From: Kribbella sp. ALI-6-A
GTDB lineage: Bacteria; Actinomycetota; Actinomycetes; Propionibacteriales; Kribbellaceae
NCBI RefSeq assembly: GCF_001984195.1
Contig: NZ_MTQN01000010.1
Span: 682,001 to 746,000 of the forward strand
Direction: 5' to 3'
Length of the DNA stretch: 64,000 nt
Shown: positions 43,966 through 51,408 of the stretch, in pieces
How the letters are laid out: each line of letters opens with the position of its first letter
Position numbering within the stretch: the first letter of the stretch is position 1
Notes under the pieces: model-generated
What the model was told of the DNA's origin: nothing
Seen by the model: only the letters and a program-made list of their open reading frames with translations
The model's database searches: none
Made by a program: the position numbers and the translations under genes

Positions 43966-45483
43966 GTGAACGGCGAGGTACTCGCGGGGCGATACCGGCT
44001 GCTGAGCCTGCTCGGGCGCGGTGGTGCCGGTGAGGTCTGGCGGGGTGAGGACACGGTGCTGGCGCGCCCGGTGGCGATCAAGCTGCTGCGCGCGCTCGAC
44101 GGTGACCCGATGGACGCCGTCCAGCGGTTCCGCATCGAGGCCCAGGCCGCCGCCCGGCTGCAGCACCCCCACGTCGTCGCGACGTACGACGTGGGCGCGG
44201 CCGACGACCAGGTGTTCCTGGTGATGGAGCTGGTGACCGGGACGGACCTGGCTCAGCTGATGCGCGCCAAGGGTCTGCCGGCGACGAAGCTGGTCGCCGA
44301 CATCGCCGTGCAGGGTGCCCGCGCGCTGGACGCCGCGCACGGCGCCGGAATCATCCACCGGGACGTGAAGCCCGCCAACCTGCTGCTGGCGGCCGACGGC
44401 ACGCTGAAGATCACCGACTTCGGCCTGGCTCACACCGGTGGGCTCAACGGCGCCACCGGTCAGGTCCTGCTCGGCACGGCGGCGTACATCTCGCCGGAGC
44501 AGATCACCGGCGGCCAGGCGACGCCCGCCAGCGACTGGTACTCGCTGGGCTGCGTCCTGTACGAGCTGCTCGAGGGCGTCCCGCCGTACGTCGCCGACTC
44601 CGTCGAAGGCGTGCTGCGCCAGCACCTGGAAGCCCCCATCCCACCGGTACGGCGTACTGACGACGTGCCCGGCCTGGCCGAGCTGGTCCAGCGGATGCTG
44701 TCCAAGGACCCCGCCCAGCGCCCGTCGTCGTCCGCAGCCGTGCTGGCTCAGCTCAACGGGCCTACGCCGGCTCAGCCGGTCAGCAACGCGACCCAGGTTC
44801 TGCCGCTCGCTGCCACGCCAGTCGTTCCCCTGCACGAGGAGCTGCTCGGCCAGCCCGTCGACGACGAGCCGGAGAAGCAGACGGCGAGTCACGCCGCACC
44901 CCGGCGGCGGCCGCCGTTCGTGAAGGCGCTGGCTGGAGCCGGTGTCGTGGTGGCCGGTGTGGTCGCGGCGATCCTCCTGCGGGAAGGGGTGTCGCAGGAA
45001 CCGCCGGCGGTGGCGGGCGGCACGCCGACGGTGGCGCCGACCGTGGTGACGAAGACGACCGCGAAGCCCAGGCCGACGCACACTCCGACTCCGGCGCCGA
45101 CGCCGAAGCCGAAGGAAACGCCGACCCCGAAGAAGACGCCCAAGAAGACCCCGCCGAAGCAGGTGGAGTCCCGGACGGCGAACCAGCTCAGGACGTTGGC
45201 CCAGTTGCTCCGGCAGGGACAGCAGCGGGACGGGAGCAAGGCGGTGCGCGAGGCCGCCAAGGACCTGGACGAGGCGGCCAAGGCGCTCGGCGAGGGCAAG
45301 GAAGGCCAAGCCTCGGACAGGTACCGCAGTGCGCTGCGCCGGCTCGGCACGGCCCAACGGACCGACCAGTGGCGGCCGACCCCGCAGCAGTTCGTCCTGA
45401 TCGCTGCCCTGAGCCGCGACCTCGGCCGGCCGAGCTACGGCGACGGCGACGGCGACAACGAGGACCGCGACTCCGACGAGTAG
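43966..45483 (+). CDS. Transmembrane Ser/Thr protein kinase
   Basis: A GTG at 43966 begins the conserved part; the frame is open upstream but that region lacks kinase features. The 505-residue product has a Hanks-type kinase domain (about 8-265): LGRGGAGEV loop, Lys39, catalytic HRDVKPAN with Asp133, Asp151-Phe-Gly, and activation segment GTAAYISPEQI. A juxtamembrane linker precedes one membrane helix (about 319-338). The outside part is a Pro/Thr/Lys-rich stalk (about 350-400) and a short helical domain. There are no PASTA repeats, so the extracellular signal differs from PknB. Confidence 0.93.
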   Translation: MNGEVLAGRYRLLSLLGRGGAGEVWRGEDTVLARPVAIKLLRALDGDPMDAVQRFRIEAQAAARLQHPHVVATYDVGAADDQVFLVMELVTGTDLAQLMRAKGLPATKLVADIAVQGARALDAAHGAGIIHRDVKPANLLLAADGTLKITDFGLAHTGGLNGATGQVLLGTAAYISPEQITGGQATPASDWYSLGCVLYELLEGVPPYVADSVEGVLRQHLEAPIPPVRRTDDVPGLAELVQRMLSKDPAQRPSSSAAVLAQLNGPTPAQPVSNATQVLPLAATPVVPLHEELLGQPVDDEPEKQTASHAAPRRRPPFVKALAGAGVVVAGVVAAILLREGVSQEPPAVAGGTPTVAPTVVTKTTAKPRPTHTPTPAPTPKPKETPTPKKTPKKTPPKQVESRTANQLRTLAQLLRQGQQRDGSKAVREAAKDLDEAAKALGEGKEGQASDRYRSALRRLGTAQRTDQWRPTPQQFVLIAALSRDLGRPSYGDGDGDNEDRDSDE

Positions 45484-45590
45484 CCCGTCCGTCGTACCAG
45501 TGGGTGCACTGGGCGTGAGCCACCTGACGACGTTCTGGTGGCCGGTGTCACAGCGGGTGTCAGGCTGGGCCGGGATGCTGGGAGGCCTGA

Positions 45591-45602
45591 TACTCGCGAG
45601 TA
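45591..45602. promoter_or_regulatory. 12-bp palindrome TACTCGCGAGTA, candidate operator
   Basis: A perfect palindrome centred 58 bp upstream of the acyl-CoA dehydrogenase ATG, in the 171-bp region that follows the kinase gene. Its size and symmetry fit a TetR/GntR-type dimer site; no such regulator gene is next to it. Confidence 0.45.
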
Positions 45603-45654
45603 AGCGATCTCGACGCCACGTCACCACACTGGGTACGACACTGGGAGCCGCCGG

Positions 45655-46845
45655 ATGAGCAGGTTGCAGCAGACCGAGGGACTGACCGACGTCCAGGAGG
45701 AGATCCTCAAGACGGTCCGGGCCTTCGTCGAGGCGGAGATCCTGCCGGTCGCCACCGAGCTGGAGCACAAGGACGAGTACCCGACACAGATCGTCGAGGG
45801 GCTCAAGGAGCTCGGCCTGTTCGGCCTGATGATCCCCGAGGAGTACGGCGGTCTGGGCGAGTCGCTGCTCACCTACGCGCTCTGCGTCGAGGAGATCGCC
45901 CGCGGCTGGATGAGCGTGTCCGGCATCATCAACACGCACTTCATCGTCGCGTACCTGCTGCTGCAGCACGGCACCGACGAGCAGAAGCAGAAGTACCTGC
46001 CGCGGATGGCCACCGGCGACGTGCGCGGCGCGTTCTCGATGTCCGAGCCCGGCTGCGGTTCCGATGTCGCGGCGATCAAGACCAAGGCCGTGCGGGACGG
46101 CGACAGCTACACGATCAACGGCCAGAAGATGTGGCTGACCAACGGTGGCTCGGCGAACCTGGTCGCGGTGCTGGTGAAGACCGACGAAGGCGCCGACTCG
46201 GTCTACAAGAACATGACCACGTTCCTGGTCGAGAAGGAGCCGGGCTTCGGCGAGGTCGACCAGGGCCTGACCGTGCCGGGCAAGATCGAGAAGATGGGCT
46301 ACAAGGGGGTCGACACCACCGAGCTGATCTTCGACGGCTACCGCATCGACGCCGGCCAGATCCTCGGTGGCGTGGCGGGCAAGGGTTTCTACCAGATGAT
46401 GGACGGCGTCGAGGTCGGCCGGGTGAACGTGGCCGCCCGCGGCTGCGGGGTGGCCCGGCGCGCGTTCGAGCTCGGCATCTCCTACGCCCAGCAGCGGGAG
46501 ACCTTCGGCAAGAAGATCGCCGAGCACCAGGCGGTGCTGTTCCGGCTGGCCGACATGGCGGTCAAGGTCGAGGCCGCGCACGAGCTGATGGTCAAGGCGG
46601 CCCGCAAGAAGGACGCCGGGTCACGCAACGACTTCGAGGCCGGCGTCGCGAAGTACCTGGCCAGCGAGTACTGCTCGCAGGTCGTGGAGGACTCCTTCCG
46701 GATCCACGGCGGCTACGGCTTCTCCAAGGAGTACGAGATCGAGCGGCTGTACCGGGAGGCGCCGATGCTGCTGATCGGTGAGGGCACCGCCGACATCCAG
46801 CGGATGATCATCGGCCGGCGCCTGCTCGAGGACTACAAGCTCTGA
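45655..46845 (+). CDS. Acyl-CoA dehydrogenase
   Basis: The 396-residue flavoenzyme has the family landmarks: FSMSEPGCGSDVAAIKT (FAD/substrate), WLTNGG, YAQQRETFGKKI, and IHGGYGFSKEY. The catalytic base is Glu376 in LLIGEGTADIQ, the position used by short/medium-chain enzymes. Chain length cannot be fixed from this. No electron-transfer flavoprotein gene is adjacent. The operator-like palindrome upstream suggests regulation by an acyl-CoA-responsive repressor (inference). Confidence 0.95.
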   Translation: MSRLQQTEGLTDVQEEILKTVRAFVEAEILPVATELEHKDEYPTQIVEGLKELGLFGLMIPEEYGGLGESLLTYALCVEEIARGWMSVSGIINTHFIVAYLLLQHGTDEQKQKYLPRMATGDVRGAFSMSEPGCGSDVAAIKTKAVRDGDSYTINGQKMWLTNGGSANLVAVLVKTDEGADSVYKNMTTFLVEKEPGFGEVDQGLTVPGKIEKMGYKGVDTTELIFDGYRIDAGQILGGVAGKGFYQMMDGVEVGRVNVAARGCGVARRAFELGISYAQQRETFGKKIAEHQAVLFRLADMAVKVEAAHELMVKAARKKDAGSRNDFEAGVAKYLASEYCSQVVEDSFRIHGGYGFSKEYEIERLYREAPMLLIGEGTADIQRMIIGRRLLEDYKL

Positions 46846-46847
46846 CC

Positions 46848-46864
46848 ACCCGCACGCCGCGGGT
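46848..46864. terminator. Short hairpin between convergent genes
   Basis: ACCCGC (46848-46853) pairs with GCGGGT (46859-46864) across a 5-base loop, directly after the dehydrogenase stop and before the end of the convergent regulator gene. Confidence 0.4.
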
Positions 46865-46874
46865 CCCGGCAGGG

Positions 46875-47858
46875 TCATCCGGTCGGGCCCCCGGAGCCGT
46901 CGAGCATCATCCGGCCGAGCACGGTCAGGTCGTGGCGGACGGCCTGCCCGGCCCGGCGGGTGGTGATCAGCCCGGCTTCGCGCAGGATGCCCGCCTGCCG
47001 GCTGGCTCCCGCCAGCGAGATGTCGCAGCGCTGGGCGAGCTCGGTCGTGGTGCAGCCGTCAGCGATCACCTCCAACGCGGAGGCGCGAGTGGTGCCGAGC
47101 AGAGCGGCCAGCGGGCGTGACCTCTGTTCGGCAGTCCCGCGGTGGAGTGCGCCGGGACCGTGCTTGACCGGGTAGACCAGGACCGGCGGCAGATGGGGAT
47201 CGCGCAGCTTGGTCGGCTTGCGCCAGCAGAAGACCGATGGCTGCAGGCGGAGGCCGCGGCCGTCCAGATGGAGGTCTGTGTCGGGCAGCCCCTCGACCGT
47301 GAGCACGGGGGACTCCCAGCGCACCGCCGGGTGAATGCGGCCGAGCAGCTGCTCCACGCCGGCGCCGGACAGGTGGCTGACCTTCTGCTGGTGGTCCGCG
47401 CGGACCATCGTCCGCATCGACTCCCAGTACGGCGCGACGGCGTACTGGTGGTAGGTGTGCATGGCCTGTCCGAGGCTCTTGACCACCTCACGGCGACCGC
47501 TGACCAGTTCGCGCGTCCAGCTGGGTGCAGGCCGGCGTACGGCGAGCAGCTCGAGCTCGCGCTGGAACCGGGTGCGCGAGGTCGCCAGGACTTGTTCGAC
47601 ACCGCCGCCGAAGCCGCCGGTGTGCTGTGCCGGGGTCAGGAAGTCGGGCGAGTACCCGCGCGGCGGAGCCAGGTGCAGTAGCCAGGAGGACGATCGGGGC
47701 AGCTGCCGCCGGGTGCGCTCACGCCAGTGGCCGTACTGAGGCGTGCCGTCCTGGACCTGCAGCTGGTGGAGGCTCAGCAACACCTCCCAGAGAGGGTCCG
47801 GCTCCTCCGCGAGCGTGGTCCGGGCGAGGTCCTGACCGGTGAAATGAATCCGCAGCAC
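46875..47858 (-). CDS. DUF5937 / ArsR-like winged-helix regulator, paralogue 1
   Basis: I chose GTG 47858 because the paralogues begin with the same (V/M)LRIHFT segment and AAAGGAG precedes it; an ATG at 47885 is possible. The 327-residue product has a long N-terminal domain (about 1-230) with PLWEVLLSLHQLQ and RKPTKLRDPHLPPVLVYP. A C-terminal ArsR-type winged helix (about 245-320) has CTTTELAQRCDISLAGASRQ. No metal-binding cysteine pair typical of ArsR metal sensors is seen. The ligand is unknown. It is the first of three paralogues in 8.5 kb, all on this strand. Confidence 0.87.
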   Translation of the reverse strand: MLRIHFTGQDLARTTLAEEPDPLWEVLLSLHQLQVQDGTPQYGHWRERTRRQLPRSSSWLLHLAPPRGYSPDFLTPAQHTGGFGGGVEQVLATSRTRFQRELELLAVRRPAPSWTRELVSGRREVVKSLGQAMHTYHQYAVAPYWESMRTMVRADHQQKVSHLSGAGVEQLLGRIHPAVRWESPVLTVEGLPDTDLHLDGRGLRLQPSVFCWRKPTKLRDPHLPPVLVYPVKHGPGALHRGTAEQRSRPLAALLGTTRASALEVIADGCTTTELAQRCDISLAGASRQAGILREAGLITTRRAGQAVRHDLTVLGRMMLDGSGGPTG

Positions 47859-47883
47859 GACAGGTACTCCTTTCTCCACCTCC

Positions 47884-47948
47884 ATCGTGCAAGCAGCGCC
47901 CTGTCATCTCGCTGTCACCGGCCTCGCTGCGCACACTCCGTGCACGAT
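47884..47948. promoter_or_regulatory. Inverted repeat ATCGTGCA/TGCACGAT upstream of paralogue 1
   Basis: Eight-base arms at 47884-47891 and 47941-47948 are 49 bp apart; the right arm overlaps the palindrome CGTGCACG (47939-47946). This is a possible looped operator between the two tandem DUF5937 genes. Confidence 0.35.
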
Positions 47949-47974
47949 CGGGCAGTACCAGCAGAAAGCGTCGA

Positions 47975-48979
47975 TCACTCGGGCTCGCGCGAACCACCGG
48001 AGCCGTAACCGGAGAGCAGCCAGATGCCCAGCTGGGTGACCTCGTGCCGGACCGAGGCGCCGACCCGGCGGGTGGTGATCAGTCCGGCCTCGCGCAGCAC
48101 GGTGGCCTGGTGGCTGGCTGCCGCGGGGGAGATGTTGCAGCGCTTGGCGAGCTCGGTCGTCGTACAGCCCTCGACCGCTGCCTCCAGCGCCGACGCGCGA
48201 GTGGAGCCGAGCAGGGAGCTGAGCGCGTCGGACGGCTTGGCCGCGTCCGGCGACGACTGCCGCAGGATGCCCGGCGCGTGCTGGATCGGGTAGACCAAGA
48301 TCGGCTTCAGCTCCGGGTCACGCAGCTTGGTCGGCACCTGCCAGCAGAACGCGGACGGCTGCAGCTCGATGCCGCGGCCGTCCAGGTAGAGGTCACGGTC
48401 GTGCATGTCGAGCACCTGCAGGACCGGCGCCACCCAGCGGACCCGCGGGTGCAGCGACGACAGCAGGCGGTCCACACCGTGCCGGGCGAGGGCCTCGCCC
48501 CGGTGCGCCTGGTCGGCGGTCACGTGCGTACCGATCGACTTCCAGTACGGCGCGATGGCGGCGTCGTGGTAGGTCCGGATCGCGTGGCCGAGCTTGCGCA
48601 TCGCCGTACGGTCGCCCTGGGCCAGCTCCCGCGTCCACGGCGAGACCGGGCGGTACTTGCTGAGCAGGTCCAGCTGGGAGCGGATCTGCTGGCGTGGGGT
48701 CGACAGAGCGAGCTCCAGCGCGCTGTCGAAGTCGGACGGGCAGTCGGCGGGGGTCAGGAAGTCGGGGGAGTAGCCGCGCGGTGGGGTCAGTTCCAGCAGC
48801 AGGCGCATCTGGTCCGGAGCGACCTTGGCCCGCACGTGGCGGCGCCAGTCGTCGAACACCAGCCGCCCGTCCGAGTGCTGCAGCATATGCAGGCTGAGCA
48901 GGACCTCCCACAGCGGCGCGGGCTTCGTCGAGAGCGTCACCCGGGCGAGGTCGCGCGGGGTGAAGTGGATGCGGAGCAC
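47975..48979 (-). CDS. DUF5937 / ArsR-like winged-helix regulator, paralogue 2
   Basis: The GTG at 48979 has GGGAGGG just upstream and starts the same LRIHFT segment as the paralogues; the longer frame is not conserved. The 334-residue product repeats the architecture: PLWEVLLSLHMLQ, PRGYSPDFLTP, VPTKLRDPELKPILVYP, and a C-terminal ArsR-type helix with CTTTELAKRCNISPAAASHQ. It lies 116 bp upstream of paralogue 1. The pair most likely arose by tandem duplication, followed by sequence divergence. The GrpB-like gene lies on the other side, divergent. Confidence 0.87.
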   Translation of the reverse strand: MLRIHFTPRDLARVTLSTKPAPLWEVLLSLHMLQHSDGRLVFDDWRRHVRAKVAPDQMRLLLELTPPRGYSPDFLTPADCPSDFDSALELALSTPRQQIRSQLDLLSKYRPVSPWTRELAQGDRTAMRKLGHAIRTYHDAAIAPYWKSIGTHVTADQAHRGEALARHGVDRLLSSLHPRVRWVAPVLQVLDMHDRDLYLDGRGIELQPSAFCWQVPTKLRDPELKPILVYPIQHAPGILRQSSPDAAKPSDALSSLLGSTRASALEAAVEGCTTTELAKRCNISPAAASHQATVLREAGLITTRRVGASVRHEVTQLGIWLLSGYGSGGSREPE

Positions 48980-49215
48980 GAGCCCTCCCGGCGCTGATCG
49001 TCGCGACATCCCCGATGCCGCCGGTAGCAGACCGTGCCGGACCGCTGACCGAACGCGATGCCCGCATTGAAGCAGTCGCCGTCGAGCCCGCACAACCACT
49101 GGCCTTCCGGTACGCCGGACCACTCGCGGCCATGGCACGAGGTTGCCAACTCACCAGCTGTGCGGGCAGTTGGGTGAAAAGATGACCGGCGCTGGCGATC
49201 GGCCCGAGCGCCTGC

Positions 49216-49677
49216 TTGGCTGGCCTGATGATCTGGTCGGACGAGATCACCACCCGGGCCGCGGAGATCCACGCGCGGACCGAGCGCACGCTGCGCGCTG
49301 CCGGCGTACCGGGCGAGCTGGAGTGGACGGGCGCGTCGAGCGTGCCCGGCACGCTGACCAAGGGCGACGTCGATCTGCATCTGCGGGTCCCGGCGGAGCT
49401 GTTCGGAGCCACTGTCGAGCAGCTGAAAGGTCTGCTCCCGGTCGCTGTCCCGTCCGCCTGGGCGCCGACGCTGGCGGTGTTCGACGTACCGGACCAGGAG
49501 TTGCCGACCGGTCTCGCGGTGACGCCGGCCGGATCCGAGCACGACCGGCGCTTCACGCTCGCCTGGCAGCGGATCGCGGCCGAGCCGGAGCTGCACCGCC
49601 GTTACAACGAGCTCAAGCGCGAGCCCGGCCACGAGGACCGCAAGTCCGGCTTCTTCTCCGAGCTGACCGGCACCTGA
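49216..49677 (+). CDS. GrpB-like (UPF0157) nucleotidyltransferase-fold protein
   Basis: The 153-residue product matches the GrpB family: GASSVPGTLTKGDVDLHLRV corresponds to the family's GSTSVPGL..KPIIDI NTase motif. RYNELKREPGHEDRKS is the usual C-terminal helix signature. The biochemical role of GrpB proteins is not established. A TTG at 49216 and an ATG at 49228 are both possible starts, neither with a strong ribosome-binding site. It converges with corA, four bases separating the stops. Confidence 0.8.
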   Translation: MAGLMIWSDEITTRAAEIHARTERTLRAAGVPGELEWTGASSVPGTLTKGDVDLHLRVPAELFGATVEQLKGLLPVAVPSAWAPTLAVFDVPDQELPTGLAVTPAGSEHDRRFTLAWQRIAAEPELHRRYNELKREPGHEDRKSGFFSELTGT

Positions 49678-49681
49678 GGGA

Positions 49682-50794
49682 CTACAGCCAGCGGTTGCGC
49701 TTGAAGAGCCGGTAGAGCACCGTGCAGGCGATCAGCATGCCGCCGAGCACGACGTAGTAGCCGTACTGCGTGGTCAGGATCGGCATGTTCTCGAAGTTCA
49801 TCCCGTAGATGCCCGCGATCAGCGTCGGCACCGCGATGATCGCGACCCAGGCGGAGATCCGCCGCATGTCCTCGTTCTCCGAGACCTGCACCTGGGCCAG
49901 CCCGGCCTGCAGGATCGAGCTGAGCAGCTCGTCGAACGAGAGCACCTGCTCCTTGACCCGCAGCAGGTGGTCGTCGACGTCGCGGAAGTAGTTGCGGGTC
50001 TCGTCGCTGATCAGCGGGTGCCGCAGGGTGGCCAGCGCGCGCATCGGCCCGGCCAGCGGCGCCACTGCCCGTTTCAGCTCCAGCACCTCGCGCTTGAGCT
50101 GGTAGACCCGGTCGATGTTGCGCCAGCCGCGGGGGCTGAACATCTCGGCCTCGATCACGTCGATGTCGGCCTGGACCGCGGCGGCCACCGCCAGGTAGCT
50201 GTCGACCACGTGGTCGGTGATCGCGTGCAGCACCGCGCCCGGGCCGGCCGCCAGCCGCTTCGGGTCCTGCTCCAGGGTCTGCCGCAGCCCGGCCAGCTCG
50301 CCGTGGTCCCCGTGCCGCACGCTGATCACGAAGCCGGGCCCGCAGAACACCATCACCTCACCGGACTCGACCACCTCGCTGGTGGAGGTCAGGTCGTCGT
50401 GCGGCACGTACCGCACGGTCTTCAGTACGGCGAACAGCGTGTCGCCGTACCGCTCCAGCTTCGGCCGCTGGTGCGCCTCGGTCGCGTCCTCCAGCGCCAG
50501 CGCGTGCAGATCGAACTGCTGGCCGACCACGGACAGCTGGTGCTCGGTGGGCTGGAACAGGCCGATCCACACGTAGCCCTCGCCCCGCCGGGCCCGTTGC
50601 AGCGCGTCGACGTAGTCGCCGTGGCCGGTGTCGCGCCGGCCGCCGCGATAGTAGGCCCAGTCGACCAGTGCGCCGTCCAGCTTGCCGCTGCCGACCAGAT
50701 CGAACGCCCGTGCGGCGGCGGTGACCGCCGGACGGCGGGCGAACGCCCGTCCGACGCGCCGTGACGCGCCCAAGTCCCACCTTCGTCCGGTCAT
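49682..50794 (-). CDS. CorA-family magnesium/divalent cation channel
   Basis: The 370-residue product, from ATG 50794, has the large cytosolic funnel domain and two C-terminal helices. The signature YGMNFENMP lies at the end of the first helix and is the ion-selectivity motif. A basic C-terminal tail (RLFKRNRWL) follows helix 2. It mediates Mg (or Co/Ni) influx. The ATG further upstream at 50857 is unlikely. It is divergent from the 17M-like gene with 98 bp between, which suggests a shared regulatory region. Confidence 0.95.
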   Translation of the reverse strand: MTGRRWDLGASRRVGRAFARRPAVTAAARAFDLVGSGKLDGALVDWAYYRGGRRDTGHGDYVDALQRARRGEGYVWIGLFQPTEHQLSVVGQQFDLHALALEDATEAHQRPKLERYGDTLFAVLKTVRYVPHDDLTSTSEVVESGEVMVFCGPGFVISVRHGDHGELAGLRQTLEQDPKRLAAGPGAVLHAITDHVVDSYLAVAAAVQADIDVIEAEMFSPRGWRNIDRVYQLKREVLELKRAVAPLAGPMRALATLRHPLISDETRNYFRDVDDHLLRVKEQVLSFDELLSSILQAGLAQVQVSENEDMRRISAWVAIIAVPTLIAGIYGMNFENMPILTTQYGYYVVLGGMLIACTVLYRLFKRNRWL

Positions 50795-50892
50795 CGACGC
50801 GAGGCTATCAACGCACCCCGGTGTGGCTGCCGCGCTGTCCTTACCACGCGTCGGCAATGATGGGATGGAAGCAACAGCGGAGAGGAACGACG

Positions 50893-51408
50893 ATGACCAC
50901 CCAGCGCATGCCCTCGATGGACCCCCGGCCGACGGGGCTGACGATCGGCACGTACGACACCTACCTGCAGGCGCAGCGCGCAGTCGACTACCTCTCGGAC
51001 GAGAAGTTCCCGGTGGAGCACACCACGATCGTCGGCAACAACCTGCGGCAGGTGGAGAAGATCACCGGGCGGCTGACCTGGGCCCGGGCGCTGACCGCCG
51101 GTCTGGCCAGCGGCGCGTGGTTCGGCCTGTTCGTCGGCGTGCTGCTCGGCCTGTTCACCACCGACGGCGGCTGGCTGGCCGCTCTGGTCACCGGTGTGGT
51201 GCTCGGCGCCCTGTTCGGGATGGCGTTCGGTGCGATCGGCTACGCCCAGCTCGGCGGCCGCCGCGACTTCACCTCGCGCACCGCGGTCGTCGCGACGACG
51301 TACGACGTGCTCTGCGACTTCAAGTACGCCGAAGAGGCCCGCAACCACCTGGCCAAGCTCGCGCTCAAGGGCGAGGTCAGCCCCCGGCTGCCGGAGCAGT
51401 CCAGCTAG
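50893..51408 (+). CDS. 17M-like general stress membrane protein
   Basis: The ATG at 50893 follows AGAGGAA. The 171-residue protein has a short N-terminal alpha/beta part (GTYDTYLQAQRAVDYLSDEKFP) and two adjacent hydrophobic helices (about 66-87 and 89-112) rich in glycine. A C-terminal ferredoxin-like strand-helix segment closes it. Homologues are annotated as general stress protein 17M or flavin-like small membrane proteins; the function is unproven. Divergence from corA hints at a link with Mg or osmotic stress. Its 3' end overlaps the convergent SARP gene by 32 bp. Confidence 0.8.
   Translation: MTTQRMPSMDPRPTGLTIGTYDTYLQAQRAVDYLSDEKFPVEHTTIVGNNLRQVEKITGRLTWARALTAGLASGAWFGLFVGVLLGLFTTDGGWLAALVTGVVLGALFGMAFGAIGYAQLGGRRDFTSRTAVVATTYDVLCDFKYAEEARNHLAKLALKGEVSPRLPEQSS

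Noticed and set aside
43918..46581. An 887-codon minus-strand frame spanning kinase and acyl-CoA dehydrogenase genes
   Set aside because: Both plus-strand genes have unmistakable motifs; a frame crossing them is a GC artefact.
49143..49715. An alternative 190-codon plus-strand frame over the GrpB-like gene
   Set aside because: The other frame has the GrpB motifs (SSVPG..KGDVDL and RYNELK); this one has none and is Arg/Gly-rich.
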